Source of the DNA: Ilumatobacteraceae bacterium
GTDB lineage: Bacteria; Actinomycetota; Acidimicrobiia; Acidimicrobiales; Ilumatobacteraceae
NCBI GenBank assembly: GCA_013213745.1
Contig: JABSQH010000031.1
Location: 1-64,000, forward strand
Direction of reading: 5' to 3'
DNA length: 64,000 bases
Translations under genes and position numbers: made by a program
Part shown: positions 41,262 to 50,471 of the stretch, piece after piece
Layout of the letters: each line of letters begins with the position of its first letter
How positions within the stretch are numbered: the stretch's first letter is position 1
The notes under the pieces: generated by a model
Seen by the model: only the letters and a program-made list of their open reading frames with translations
Database searches by the model: none
Told to the model about the DNA's origin: nothing

Positions 41262-42029
41262 CTAGACGCAGGGCTCAGCGGGAGCAAGGCGTCCGTTCCC
41301 AGCGGACTCGGCGTCGCTCCTGCGTGCCGGCGTGTCGAGGCCTGCGCTGGCTTCGTCGCCGACCTCGTCGATGAGGTCGGTCAACAGCTCTGATGTGGTG
41401 GCGTACGACACGCCGCTGGCCGGGCGGCGCAACGTGACGATGCCGACGAGTGCTCCCTGCTCGTCGACGACCGCTGATCCGCTGTCGCCCGGCTGTACGT
41501 CGAGGTCGACCTTGGCCGAGCGTCGTTCGTCGATGCGATCATCGCTCAGGTTGTCGACGCGCAGCGTGACGATCTCGATGATCTCGGACTCGTTCACCCC
41601 ATCGACGGTCAGTACGTGCACCGGACCGACCTCGGGCGCGCTGATCGATGGCGCCGATGCGGTGGCGGATGCAGCGAGGTCCGCGACGGAAAGCACCGCG
41701 AGATCCGCGGCGAGATCGAGAGCGGCGACGGTCGCTTTGCGTCCGTCGACCTCGAGGCTGCGCAGGTCGCCCTCCACGAGGTGGGCTGCTGTCGCCACCA
41801 ACGATGGCGACATGACAACGGCAACGCCGTTGCGCGGCTGGGGGCGGTCGCACGCTTGTGCGCGCAGCGTGAGGACCGACGGCGGACTGTGCTCGCCAGA
41901 GGGTGCGGAGCTCGTCGTGGTTCGGTCGGCGGCGCTGGCGGTCGGTGGTGTTGTTGGCGAGGATGCAGGAGCCGGTCGGCCGCATCCGACGAGCGCGACG
42001 GCGACGAGTCCGACTGCGACCAGCCGCAT
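41262..42029 (-). CDS. trypsin-like serine protease lipoprotein
   Basis: The 255-residue product has a lipoprotein signal (LVAVALVGC, Cys16), a Thr/Pro linker, and a chymotrypsin-fold domain. The triad is His83 in LVATAAHLVEG, Asp109 in LDLAADLAVL, and Ser183 in QPGDSGSAVVD. All three are in normal context, so the enzyme should be active outside the membrane. It starts 10 bp after the site-2 protease gene and may act with it as a site-1-type protease; that pairing is inferred from position only. Confidence 0.85.
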   Translation of the reverse strand: MRLVAVGLVAVALVGCGRPAPASSPTTPPTASAADRTTTSSAPSGEHSPPSVLTLRAQACDRPQPRNGVAVVMSPSLVATAAHLVEGDLRSLEVDGRKATVAALDLAADLAVLSVADLAASATASAPSISAPEVGPVHVLTVDGVNESEIIEIVTLRVDNLSDDRIDERRSAKVDLDVQPGDSGSAVVDEQGALVGIVTLRRPASGVSYATTSELLTDLIDEVGDEASAGLDTPARRSDAESAGNGRLAPAEPCV

Positions 42030-42039
42030 TGCGGCCTCG

Positions 42040-43209
42040 TCAGCCTTCGACGGGGGCTGGGTCGTCGAGCGATCTGCGGAGCGCGACCACCTCGGGATCG
42101 TGCCGCAACCGCGCCAGCTCGGGGCTGGAATCGATCACCGATGCAACACCGCTCGCCGGCGAGCGTCGTTCGACGGCGGTGCGCAGCCAACCCAGTGCTG
42201 TGGCGCGATCGCCGAGTGCGGCCGCGGCACGGGCGACAGCTGCCGCGATCAGTGCGTGGGGGTGCCGGTGGTAGCTGTCGGCGGCGTAGTGCGCGGCGTC
42301 CTCGTACCGACCGACCACGAGCAACAGGTTGGTCAGGATGTACTCGTTCCACGAGTCGCCCGACGGCAACGGCTCAGGAATGACGTCGAGCACAGCGGCC
42401 GCTTCGTCGGCGGTGAGATCGAAGCGTGCCTGGTGTCCGCGTCCCTGGGGCTGACTCAGTGCGCTGACCAGGATGCGGCGTGCCTTGCCGGTGCGCCCGG
42501 CGGCGACGGCGTCGGCGGCCTGCCGCCACGGCGACACCGGAGGCTTGCTGCTGCCCAGCATCTGCAGCTGCATCACGAGCACGAATCCGACCACCAGTGC
42601 GAACCCTCGGTACCGATCGGACACGATCACTGCAACGGCCGCCGCACCGGTGACCGCGATGGACATCCACAGCACGATCCGTTCGGCGCGCCCCGGCAGA
42701 ATCCGGTCGAGCCCGTTTTGCACGATGTGCCCACCGTCGAGCGGCAGGATCGGCAGCAGGTTGAACAGTCCGATGACGGGACCAGCCCACCAGATCGCCA
42801 GCGACGCCGCCGACGAGTCGAATGAGTCCGGGTCGATCGGGTTGGCCCCCATCGCGACGAGGATGGCCACGCTGACGACGATCTGAATCGCGGGCCCGGC
42901 AAACGAGATCCACGCCTGTTGTGCACGCGAAATCGGCCGCGTCGGCACGTAGGAGGCATACCCGGCAAGGAAGTTCAGCGAGATCTCCGCCTTGGCGCCG
43001 GCGCGGCGGGCAGCCACGGCATGACCGAGTTCGTGGATCAAGGTGAACACCGCCAACGAACCGGCGAGCCACAGTCCGTAGTCGCCGCCGACGAGCACCA
43101 CGATCAGCAGCATGAACATGATGAAGCCCGGTCTGACGTGCACGTCGAATCCGAGCAGGCGGAACATCGAGGTCCAGGCTACGGCCCGCCGATCGGGTGC
43201 CGCTGTCAC
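42040..43209 (-). CDS. site-2-protease-like M50 membrane metallopeptidase
   Basis: The 389-residue protein has hydrophobic helices in its first 230 residues with the zinc motif HELGH at 59-63 and the third ligand in LLPILPLDGG (Asp158). These are the hallmarks of S2P/rseP-like proteases that cut within the membrane. The C-terminal 130 residues are soluble, with TPR-like helices (ADSYHRHPHALIAAAVARAA). No PDZ domain is seen. It is followed by the serine protease gene and is divergent from ppdK. Confidence 0.85.
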   Translation of the reverse strand: MTAAPDRRAVAWTSMFRLLGFDVHVRPGFIMFMLLIVVLVGGDYGLWLAGSLAVFTLIHELGHAVAARRAGAKAEISLNFLAGYASYVPTRPISRAQQAWISFAGPAIQIVVSVAILVAMGANPIDPDSFDSSAASLAIWWAGPVIGLFNLLPILPLDGGHIVQNGLDRILPGRAERIVLWMSIAVTGAAAVAVIVSDRYRGFALVVGFVLVMQLQMLGSSKPPVSPWRQAADAVAAGRTGKARRILVSALSQPQGRGHQARFDLTADEAAAVLDVIPEPLPSGDSWNEYILTNLLLVVGRYEDAAHYAADSYHRHPHALIAAAVARAAAALGDRATALGWLRTAVERRSPASGVASVIDSSPELARLRHDPEVVALRRSLDDPAPVEG

Positions 43210-43274
43210 GAGCGGACCGCACTGCCACGATCACGAGTGAGCAGACGATGGTGGTGGCGTAGACTCCGCCGCCG

Positions 43275-45923
43275 ATGCCCTACGTCTACGCCTTCGATCA
43301 TAAGCACCGCCGGCCTCCCATGGAGTACAAAGACCTCCTCGGCGGCAAGGGCGCGAACCTCGCCGAGATGACGAGCGTGCTCGAGCTGCCGGTTCCCCCC
43401 GGGTTCACGATCTCGACCAAGACCTGTCGTGACTACATGTACGACGGTTGGCCCGCGGGGCTCGACGAAGAGATCGCCAAGCAGGTGTCCAAGCTCGAGA
43501 AGGCGATGGGTCGCAAGCTCGGCGACCCCTCCGACCCGCTGCTGGTGTCGGTGCGTTCGGGAGCGAAGTTCTCGATGCCGGGGATGATGGACACCGTGCT
43601 CAACCTCGGTCTGAACGACCAGAGCGTCGTGGGGTTGGCACATGTCACCGAGGACGAGCGGTTCGCGTACGACTCGTATCGGCGCTTCATCTCGATGTAC
43701 GCCCGGATCGTCTTGGACGTCGACGGCGAGCCGTTCGAGGAGATGTTCGAACACGCCAAAGAGCGCGCCGGCACGGCGGCCGACTATCTGGTCCCCGCCG
43801 ACGCACTCAAGCAGCTGTGTGACGACTACAAGGACCTGGTTCAGAAGGCGACCGGGGCGCCGTTCCCGCAGAAGCCGAGCGACCAGCTGAACGGCGCCAT
43901 CGAGGCGGTGTTCAAGAGCTGGAACGGCGCTCGCGCCATCGCCTACCGAGTGCGCGAGAAGATCAGTCACGATCTCGGCACCGCAGTCAATGTGCAGGCG
44001 ATGGTGTTCGGCAACCGCGACGATCAGTCGGGCACGGGCGTCGGGTTCACTCGCAACGCAGCGACCGGTGATGCCAAGCCATATGGCGACTTCCTCGTCA
44101 ACGCCCAGGGAGAAGACGTGGTTGCGGGCATCCGCAACACCGAGGATCTCGATGCGATGAAGCAGGTGTTCCCTGAGATTCACTCCGATCTGCTCGACAT
44201 CTTCACCCGACTCGAAGCGCACTACGAAGACATGTGCGACACCGAGTTCACCATCGAACAGGGCAAGTTGTGGATGCTGCAGACCCGTGTCGGCAAGCGC
44301 ACTGGTGCGGCGGCGTTGAAGATGGCGGTCGACATGACCAAAGGCACCGGCAGAGGCGCTGGACGCTGGAAGATCAGCCGCCAAGAAGCGGTCAGCCGGG
44401 TCAGCGCCGATCATCTCGACTCGGTACTCCATCCGCAGTTCAAGGATTCGGCGCCGGCGTTGACCAAGGGCCTTGCCGCGTCGCCGGGCGCCGCCGTTGG
44501 CGCGGTGTACTTCACCGCCGACGATGCCGAAGAGGCGTCGCATCGTGGTGAGGACGTGATTCTCGTCCGCAACGAGACGAGCCCCGACGATGTGCACGGC
44601 ATGATGGCCTCCAAGGGGATTCTCACGGCGCGCGGCGGGCTGGTCAGCCATGCTGCGGTGGTCGCTCGCGGCTGGGGCACGCCGGCGATCGTCGGCGCCG
44701 ATGCCGTGCGCATCGACGGCGACTCGTTCTCGGTCGGTGACGTCCAGGTCACAGCCGGCGACGTCATCTCGATCGACGGCACTTCTGGCGAGGTGATTCT
44801 CGGAGCGATGGAACTGGCGTCGGCCGAACCGCCCGACGAGTTCTACACGATCCTCAAATGGGCCGACACGATCCGCAAGGGCAAGCTGGCGGTGCGGGCA
44901 AATGCTGATACCGGCGAGGACGCCGCAAACGCCCGCGGTCTCGGCGCCGAGGGGATCGGCCTGTGCCGCACCGAGCACATGTTCCTTGCTCCCGACCGGC
45001 TGCCGATCGTGCGCGAGATGATCCTCGCCACCGACCCCGCACGCGAGGAGGCGGCGCTCGAGAAGCTGCGCGCCGCGCAGGAGGCCGACTTCCTCGACAT
45101 CCTCGACGCCATGGACGGGCTGCCCGTCACTGTGCGGTTGCTCGATCCGCCGCTGCACGAGTTCTTGCCGTCGGTCGAGGAGCTCAAGGTCAAAGAAGCC
45201 GCAGGCGGCCTCAACGCCCACGACGAGGAACTCCTCGAGGCTGCGGAGATGTGGGCCGAGCACAACCCGATGATCGGCACCCGTGGCGTGCGCCTCGCCG
45301 TGATCAAGCCGGGTCTGTATGCCATGCAGGTGCGGGCGCTGTTGGCCGCTGCGGCGACGCTGCGCGAACAGGGCAAGAAGCCGATCGTCGAAGTAATGAT
45401 CCCGCTCACCGTGACTCGCGAGGAGATGGCGCTGGCCCGCAGCTGGGTCCAGGCCGAGATCGACGAGGCGCTGAAGGGTGTTCGTCGCAAGCCGAAGATC
45501 ACGATCGGCACGATGGTCGAGACACCGCGCGCCGCGTTGTGCGCCGACGAGATCGCCGAGGTGTCGGACTTCTTCAGCTTCGGAACCAACGACCTCACCC
45601 AGCTCACCTTCGGGTTCAGTCGCGACGACGTCGAGAGTCGCATGATGCCGGCCTACCTCGAGCAGGGGCTGCTCAAGCGCAACCCCTTCGACACGATCGA
45701 TCCCGATGGCGTCGGTGACCTCGTGCGTCTCGGCGCCAAGCGCGGTCGTGGTGCCAAGCCCGACCTGAAGCTCGGTGTGTGCGGCGAGCACGGGGGCGAC
45801 CCCGAGTCGATTTCGTTGTTCTACGACGTCGGGCTCGACTACGTGAGTTGCTCGCCGTTCCGCGTGCCGATCGCTCGGCTGTCGGCGGCGCAGGCCGTCA
45901 TCGCTTCCTCCGAGAACCTGTAA
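43275..45923 (+). CDS. ppdK: pyruvate, phosphate dikinase
   Basis: The 882-residue enzyme interconverts pyruvate, ATP and Pi with PEP, AMP and PPi. The ATP-grasp N-terminus MEYKDLLGGKGANLAEMTSV, the phospho-histidine loop GGLVSHAAVVARGWGTPAIV (His459), and the PEP/pyruvate barrel with MVETPRAALCADEIAEVSDF are complete. The catalytic Cys836 lies in LGVCGEHGGDPESI. The length matches the usual 870-900. The start ATG at 43275 encodes MPYVYAFDHKHR. Its stop lies inside the left arm of a large inverted repeat, which separates it from dnaG. Confidence 0.95.
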   Translation: MPYVYAFDHKHRRPPMEYKDLLGGKGANLAEMTSVLELPVPPGFTISTKTCRDYMYDGWPAGLDEEIAKQVSKLEKAMGRKLGDPSDPLLVSVRSGAKFSMPGMMDTVLNLGLNDQSVVGLAHVTEDERFAYDSYRRFISMYARIVLDVDGEPFEEMFEHAKERAGTAADYLVPADALKQLCDDYKDLVQKATGAPFPQKPSDQLNGAIEAVFKSWNGARAIAYRVREKISHDLGTAVNVQAMVFGNRDDQSGTGVGFTRNAATGDAKPYGDFLVNAQGEDVVAGIRNTEDLDAMKQVFPEIHSDLLDIFTRLEAHYEDMCDTEFTIEQGKLWMLQTRVGKRTGAAALKMAVDMTKGTGRGAGRWKISRQEAVSRVSADHLDSVLHPQFKDSAPALTKGLAASPGAAVGAVYFTADDAEEASHRGEDVILVRNETSPDDVHGMMASKGILTARGGLVSHAAVVARGWGTPAIVGADAVRIDGDSFSVGDVQVTAGDVISIDGTSGEVILGAMELASAEPPDEFYTILKWADTIRKGKLAVRANADTGEDAANARGLGAEGIGLCRTEHMFLAPDRLPIVREMILATDPAREEAALEKLRAAQEADFLDILDAMDGLPVTVRLLDPPLHEFLPSVEELKVKEAAGGLNAHDEELLEAAEMWAEHNPMIGTRGVRLAVIKPGLYAMQVRALLAAAATLREQGKKPIVEVMIPLTVTREEMALARSWVQAEIDEALKGVRRKPKITIGTMVETPRAALCADEIAEVSDFFSFGTNDLTQLTFGFSRDDVESRMMPAYLEQGLLKRNPFDTIDPDGVGDLVRLGAKRGRGAKPDLKLGVCGEHGGDPESISLFYDVGLDYVSCSPFRVPIARLSAAQAVIASSENL

Positions 45924-46020
45924 CACTCCGTCTCAGAGACGATGTAACGCACGATCGTCGGCGGGCTCGATCCCGACGCCCCCGTGGGTGTGGCAACGTC
46001 TCTGAGACCAACCGTTACAG
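45918..46020. repeat. large inverted repeat (paired REP-like units) between ppdK and dnaG
   Basis: A 24-nt left arm (45918-45941) and right arm (45997-46020) are inverted copies that match at 19 of 24 positions, starting CTGTAAC and ending GTTACAG. Each arm also contains its own 11-bp palindrome, GTCTCAGAGAC or GTCTCTGAGAC. The 55-nt centre can form a smaller GC hairpin. The left arm includes the ppdK stop codon. A BIME-like element and terminator is the likely identity. Confidence 0.7.
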
Positions 46021-46047
46021 CGAACTCGCCGTACGATTGGCGAGGCC

Positions 46048-47811
46048 ATGGGGATCGTCGACGACGACATCGAGCGGGTGCGGTCGACGGTGTCCATCGT
46101 CGACACCGTTCAGGAGTACGTCACGCTTCGCCGCGTCGGGCGCAACTGGGTCGGACTGTGTCCGTTTCATGCGGAGAAGACCGGATCGTTCAACGTGCGC
46201 GAAGAGACGGGCCGCTACAAGTGTTTCGGCTGCCAGGCCGCTGGCGACGTCTTCACATTCATCCAAGAGATCGAGCACCTCGACTTCCCCGGGGCGGTCG
46301 AGCACCTGGCCGGCAAGGCCGGCATCCAGCTGCGGTACACCACAACCGGGCAGTCGAAGGAGCGGGCCCGCCGCAAGAAGCTCGTCGAAACCATGGACGA
46401 CGCAGTGTCGTGGTACCACGAGCGGCTGTTGAAGGACCCGGCGGCGCGTCCAGCACGCGACTACCTGCGCCGGCGGGGGTTGGCCGGTGACGTGGCCCGA
46501 CAGTTCAAGCTGGGCTGGGCGCCCGACGACTGGGACGCCTTGTCGCGCGATCTCGGGGTCTCGGCCGACATGTTGCAAGACCTCGGCTTGGCGTTCCGCA
46601 ATCGGCGCCAGAAGATGCAGGACTCGTTCCGCGCCCGCGTCATGTTCCCGATCTTCTCCGATTCGGGTGAGGCGGTGGCGTTCGGCGGCCGGATCCTTCC
46701 GGGGTCCGACGACCCTGCGAAGTACAAGAACTCGAGCGAGACGACGATCTACACGAAGTCGAAGACGCTGTATGGCCTCAACTGGGCGAAGGCTGATATC
46801 GCCAAACACGACCAGGTCGTCGTGTGCGAGGGGTACACCGACGTGATCGGCTTCCATCGCGCCGGGGTGCCGAGAGCCGTGGCCACATGTGGCACGGCGC
46901 TCACCGAAGAGCACGTTCGCCTGCTCAAGCGTTACGCCTCGAAGGTGGTGTTGGCGTTCGATGCAGACGCGGCCGGGCAGGGCGCCGCCGAGCGGTTCTA
47001 CGAATGGGAGCAGAGTCACCAAGTCGAGGTGTTCGTCGCCCGACTGCCCGCCGGGAAGGATCCGGGCGACCTCGCCGATCAGAATCCCGGCGCGTTGCAG
47101 CAGGCCGTCGAGGAGCCCGAGCCGTTTCTTGGGTTCCGTGTGCAGCGCACGTTGGGGGCGCGCTCGCTGGACTCGCCTGAACAGCGCGCTCGTGTCGCTG
47201 AGGAAACAATGGCGGTGGTCAACGAACACCCCAATGCCAACGTGCGCAAGCTCTACGCCGGCGAGGTCGCCAATCGTGTCGGGCTGCCAGTGGCCGACTT
47301 GGTGAAGCTGGCCGAGCGCGGTGTGCGCCGGCCGGCGATCAACGTCGCACCAAAGGCGGCGCGCGGACCGATGGAGAACGCGGAGTTCGCGGCGCTGGTG
47401 CTGTTGGTGCAGGAGTGGGACTCGATCGCCCCGTGGCTCGTCGAGGCGTTGTTCGACGACGACGCCCATCGGATGGCGTTCGTCGCGATCGCCGAGGCCG
47501 AGGGCGATCTCGGAGTTGCCCTCGACGGCGCACCGCCGGACGCTCGCGAGGTGATCGAGCGCGCCGCCGTGGCCGATCTCGAACTCGACGCCGACGTCGA
47601 GGCTCGCCAGCTGATCGCCGCGGCCGCCCGCCGTGAACTGCAGCAGCGCACCGCGGTCGTCGACGAGTCGTCGATTGCGGAGGATCGGGACGCTCGACTC
47701 GATCTCCATCGTCTGACCGGGGGCGACGCGAACGACGCGTTCGCCGCAGCGGAGTCGTTGCTAGGTTGGCTGCATCGTCGGACCGAAGAGCGCACCGATG
47801 GAGTCGACTGA
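46048..47811 (+). CDS. dnaG: DNA primase
   Basis: The 587-residue primase makes RNA primers for replication. The CHC2 zinc ribbon has ligands Cys38, His41, Cys59 and Cys62 ([26 protein letters not shown]). The TOPRIM core shows [16 protein letters not shown] and [19 protein letters not shown]. The C-terminal helicase-binding region is poorly conserved, as usual. The ATG at 46048 follows the inverted repeat by 27 bp. The gene overlaps rpoD by 14 bp, giving the conserved dnaG-rpoD pair. Confidence 0.95.
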   Translation: MGIVDDDIERVRSTVSIVDTVQEYVTLRRVGRNWVGLCPFHAEKTGSFNVREETGRYKCFGCQAAGDVFTFIQEIEHLDFPGAVEHLAGKAGIQLRYTTTGQSKERARRKKLVETMDDAVSWYHERLLKDPAARPARDYLRRRGLAGDVARQFKLGWAPDDWDALSRDLGVSADMLQDLGLAFRNRRQKMQDSFRARVMFPIFSDSGEAVAFGGRILPGSDDPAKYKNSSETTIYTKSKTLYGLNWAKADIAKHDQVVVCEGYTDVIGFHRAGVPRAVATCGTALTEEHVRLLKRYASKVVLAFDADAAGQGAAERFYEWEQSHQVEVFVARLPAGKDPGDLADQNPGALQQAVEEPEPFLGFRVQRTLGARSLDSPEQRARVAEETMAVVNEHPNANVRKLYAGEVANRVGLPVADLVKLAERGVRRPAINVAPKAARGPMENAEFAALVLLVQEWDSIAPWLVEALFDDDAHRMAFVAIAEAEGDLGVALDGAPPDAREVIERAAVADLELDADVEARQLIAAAARRELQQRTAVVDESSIAEDRDARLDLHRLTGGDANDAFAAAESLLGWLHRRTEERTDGVD

Positions 47812-49132
47812 GTCGACTGGGGGCACTGTCGGAGTCCCCGCGTCCAGCGCGCCGCCCGTGCCGACGTCGGTGCCCTTCCCTGGCGTCGATGCTGAGGAGT
47901 GGGCCGATCTGGTCGACGGTGCTCGCGAATCGAAAGAGGTGCACGCCGAAGACGTCGCGCACGTACTGCGCCACATCGAGCTGTCGGGTGACGTCCTCAA
48001 CCGCGTGTCGGAGGTCTTGGCCGAACAGGGCATCTCGATCGACGAAGCGCTCGATGCTCAAGAGCAAGCCGACCAACCCGACGAAGAAACGGTGCGCCGT
48101 GAGCTGATCATTGACAGTGCTCGGCTCAATGATGCCGACGTCGAACGGTTGCTCAGCCGCCGACGCACCCGGCGAACGCGCAAGTCGTCGCCCAAGGCCG
48201 AGGGCGGTACGTCTGACGCTGTGCGTATGTATCTGCGCGAGATCGGCCAGGTCGACCTGTTGACCGTCGACGACGAACGTCGGCTGGCGCAGCTCATCGA
48301 AGAAGGCACGATGGCGGCCGAGCGCATCGACGAGGCGGCCGAGAACGGCCAGGAACTGGACGCGGTCGAGTCACGGATGTTGACCAGGGCGATCAACCGC
48401 GGCGAGAAAGCCAAGAGCGAGCTGACGCAGGCCAATCTGCGGCTCGTGGTGAGCATCGCCAAGCGGTACTCCGGGCGCGGGATGCAACTGCTCGATCTGA
48501 TCCAGGAGGGCAACCTCGGGCTGATGCGGGCTGTCGACAAGTTCGACTACACCAAGGGGTTCAAGTTCTCGACCTACGCCACGTGGTGGATTCGCCAGGC
48601 GATCACCAGGGCGATCGCCGACCAGGCGCGCACGATTCGCATACCGGTGCACATGGTCGAGCACATGAACCGGGTCACACGGGCCAAGCGCCAAATGCAC
48701 CAGGAGCTCGAGCGTGAGCCGACGGTCGACGAGCTTGCCGCCCGTGTGCAGCTCGAGCCTGATCGCGTACGCGAGCTGCTTCGCTATTCGCAGGATCCGT
48801 TGTCGCTCGATTCGCCCGTGGGCGAAGAAGACGAGTCGAACCTCGGCGACTTCATCGAGGACGACTCGGTCGACAGCCCTGCCGATGCGGCGACCAAGGC
48901 GATGCTCTCCGACGCTGTTGGCGCGGTGCTCGGCGAACTGTCCGAGCGCGAGCAGGAGATCGTCCGGTTGCGTTTCGGTCTCGACGGCGGCCAGGCCAAG
49001 ACACTCGAAGAGGTCGGCAAGGAGTTCGGCGTCACCCGCGAACGGATTCGCCAAATCGAAGCCAAGACCTTGGCCAAGTTGCGACACCCGCAGCGTTCGC
49101 AGCGTCTTCGCGAGTTTCTCGAAGTCGAGTAG
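47798..49132 (+). CDS. rpoD: primary RNA polymerase sigma factor
   Basis: The 444-residue sigma-70 has the full region 2 core ([60 protein letters not shown]), region 3, and region 4.2 HTH ([20 protein letters not shown]). The N-terminus has a shortened region 1.1 with a Ser/Pro-rich start, as in actinobacterial SigA. It starts inside the end of dnaG, 14 bp before that stop. RpoD is the housekeeping sigma factor. Confidence 0.95.
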   Translation: MESTESTGGTVGVPASSAPPVPTSVPFPGVDAEEWADLVDGARESKEVHAEDVAHVLRHIELSGDVLNRVSEVLAEQGISIDEALDAQEQADQPDEETVRRELIIDSARLNDADVERLLSRRRTRRTRKSSPKAEGGTSDAVRMYLREIGQVDLLTVDDERRLAQLIEEGTMAAERIDEAAENGQELDAVESRMLTRAINRGEKAKSELTQANLRLVVSIAKRYSGRGMQLLDLIQEGNLGLMRAVDKFDYTKGFKFSTYATWWIRQAITRAIADQARTIRIPVHMVEHMNRVTRAKRQMHQELEREPTVDELAARVQLEPDRVRELLRYSQDPLSLDSPVGEEDESNLGDFIEDDSVDSPADAATKAMLSDAVGAVLGELSEREQEIVRLRFGLDGGQAKTLEEVGKEFGVTRERIRQIEAKTLAKLRHPQRSQRLREFLEVE

Positions 49133-49176
49133 CCGATGCGCACGCCGCAGCGGTCTGAGCGGCGTAACGTCGGCAA

Positions 49177-49254
49177 ATGAGCGTGGAAGCAGCTCGTGCG
49201 CTGCTTCAGAAAATCTCCTCCGATCCCGATTTCGCCCAGCAACTCGGTGAGGTG
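49177..49254 (+). pseudogene. Nif11-like leader-peptide gene fragment
   Basis: From ATG 49177 the first 25 codons read MSVEAARALLQKISSDPDFA then QQLGE, which is the start of a Nif11-type leader domain (E-x-A-x-x-LLxKIxxDPxFxxxL). After about 49254 the similarity stops and the frame runs antisense to the recombinase remnant. Nif11-type leaders guide ribosomally made modified peptides, but no core peptide or modification enzymes are visible here. The piece looks cut off by the adjacent remnant. Confidence 0.5.
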
Positions 49255-49295
49255 CCGCTCGGGATGTCTCCGCACGCATCTCACCGACCTGGCCG

Positions 49296-49680
49296 ACGAG
49301 ACGGTCGCCAGCATCTCGCCCGACGGGGTGCTCATGTCCACACCGAGGTCCAGGGCGATGACCGCCCACCGTTCCGACCGGGCCGTCTCCATCAGCGCGG
49401 CGAAGTCCATCAACGACCGGGACAGACGATCCAGGTTGGCGACGATCAACGCCTCGGCGGTTCCTTCCCGCAGGGCAAGCAGGCTCGTGGTCAGGGCGGG
49501 CCGGTTCAGGTTGGAAGCCGTGTAGCCGTCATCGGTCGCCCACGTCACCGACCAGTTTCGATGAGCTGCGGTCTGTTCTATGACCGTGCGCTGTGCCTCC
49601 ACGCCGAGGCCGGATCGGGCTTGTTCGTCGGTGCTGACCCGTAGGTAGCCAATGACTTGGTTCTGTTCAATCGTGTCCAT
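49296..49680 (-). pseudogene. serine recombinase N-terminal fragment
   Basis: From ATG 49680 the minus strand encodes a resolvase catalytic domain: VIGYLRVSTDEQARSGLGVE (nucleophile Ser in RVST), ALIVANLDRLSRSLMDFAAL, and VIALDLGVDMSTPSGEMLAT. Homology ends there; the linker helix and DNA-binding domain are missing, and the sequence joins the Nif11-like fragment. A truncated gene from an integrated element is inferred. Confidence 0.75.
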
Positions 49681-49751
49681 GGCGATGGTGTTCGGAGTCT
49701 CGACAGAGACGTTCAGCCGGTCGGACACTCGCCAGAGCAGTTGGTATCGGG

Positions 49752-50042
49752 TCAGCCCTCGGCGCTGGTCACTTCGATGGCCTTGACGTCGCAAACTGAT
49801 CGACGCAGCACCTCGGCCCACGCGGGCGAGGCTTCGGCTTTTGACTCGAAGTCGGCCCGGCCGGTCACGGTCTTCAGGAGCAGTTCTGCCGCTCGGAGCT
49901 TGTCCCGGTTGTCGGCGTTCGGGTCGTCCATCACCTCTCGCAGCACTTCGGCCGCCCGAACGATGGAAGAGCTCAGCAGCTCTCTGGCCTGGTGGAGCCC
50001 GCGGTGGGCGTCGGTCTTGGGAACTCTGATGGTCGCGGCCAC
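49752..50042 (-). CDS. small phage-type hypothetical protein
   Basis: The 96-residue product reads IRVPKTDAHRGLHQARELLS and then VLREVMDDPNADNRDKLRAAE LLLKTVTG, a helical repeat-like segment of the type seen in small phage packaging or DNA-binding proteins. No family is firmly recognised. It lies between the recombinase remnant and tRNA-Asn. A 10-bp inverted repeat (50056-50065 and 50092-50101) lies 14 bp upstream of its start. Confidence 0.5.
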   Translation of the reverse strand: MAATIRVPKTDAHRGLHQARELLSSSIVRAAEVLREVMDDPNADNRDKLRAAELLLKTVTGRADFESKAEASPAWAEVLRRSVCDVKAIEVTSAEG

Positions 50043-50055
50043 GGTCGCCTAACGG

Positions 50056-50101
50056 GTCGGCTCGACGCGCCCACGGCGCGTGTGATGCGCATCGAGCCGA
50101 C
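50056..50101. promoter_or_regulatory. nested inverted repeat upstream of the phage-type gene
   Basis: GTCGGCTCGA (50056-50065) pairs perfectly with TCGAGCCGAC (50092-50101), and inside the loop CGCGCC/GGCGCG forms a second stem. The position between the divergent minus-strand gene and tRNA-Asn allows a role as operator, terminator or end of the old element. Confidence 0.45.
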
Positions 50102-50122
50102 GATAGGGTCTCGCTTCGCCAG

Positions 50123-50195
50123 TCCGGGGTAGCTCAGCTGGCAGAGCGACGGACTGTTAATCCGTTTGTCGTGGGTTCGAGCCCCACCCCCGGAG
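50123..50195 (+). tRNA. tRNA-Asn (anticodon GTT)
   Basis: The acceptor stem TCCGGGG pairs with CCCCGGA. The D arm is AGCTCAGCTGGCAGAGC, the anticodon arm ACGGA-CTGTTAA-TCCGT carries GTT, and the T arm is GTGGG-TTCGAGC-CCCAC. CCA is encoded directly after the discriminator base (50196-50198). A TAGGGT box at 50104-50109 may be its -10. The region 50196-50378 downstream contains no gene that I can support. Confidence 0.95.
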
Positions 50196-50378
50196 CCAGA
50201 GGTCACAGAGCGTTCGCCGCCGTCACGTCGGTCGAAGTTGGGGCCGATGCCTCGGGGCGTGACCGCCTCAGTGTGCCGGCGATTCGTTGGAGTCGACGAC
50301 CGGTAGTGTCACGCGTGGCGTCGGCCGTTCTCCACTCGAATCGACATCGGAGTGCGCGGGGGCTGCGCAACCCTTGCA

Positions 50379-50452
50379 GGGGCGGTAGCTCAGGTGGTTA
50401 GAGCAGCGGACTCATAATCCGTCGGTCGTGGGTTCGAGCCCCACCCGCCCCA
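50379..50452 (+). tRNA. tRNA with anticodon CAT (elongator Met or Ile2)
   Basis: The acceptor stem GGGGCGG pairs with CCGCCCC, the D arm is AGCTCAGGTGGTTAGAGC, the anticodon arm GCGGA-CTCATAA-TCCGT carries CAT, and the T arm is GTGGG-TTCGAGC-CCCAC. CCA is not encoded. The loop CTCATAA is shared by elongator tRNA-Met and by the tRNA-Ile whose C34 becomes lysidine, so the amino acid is left open. It is not an initiator, because the three G-C pairs of the anticodon stem are absent. Confidence 0.9.
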
Positions 50453-50471
50453 CACATGCCGTTCCCGGGCG

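Noticed and set aside
43206-45926. A 906-codon minus-strand open frame opposite ppdK
   Set aside because: It is antisense to a fully recognisable PPDK, has His/Arg/Gly-rich shadow composition and no domain. Long antisense frames are expected at this GC content.
50123-50198. tRNA-Asn as the attachment site of the recombinase element
   Set aside because: The element remnant lies 5' of the tRNA, whereas integration normally duplicates the tRNA 3' end, and no direct repeat of the 3' end is seen on the far side.
50412-50471. Minus-strand protein end reading RVGLEPTTDGL
   Set aside because: This is the classic antisense translation of a tRNA T arm and anticodon region. It lies inside the CAT tRNA and is not coding.
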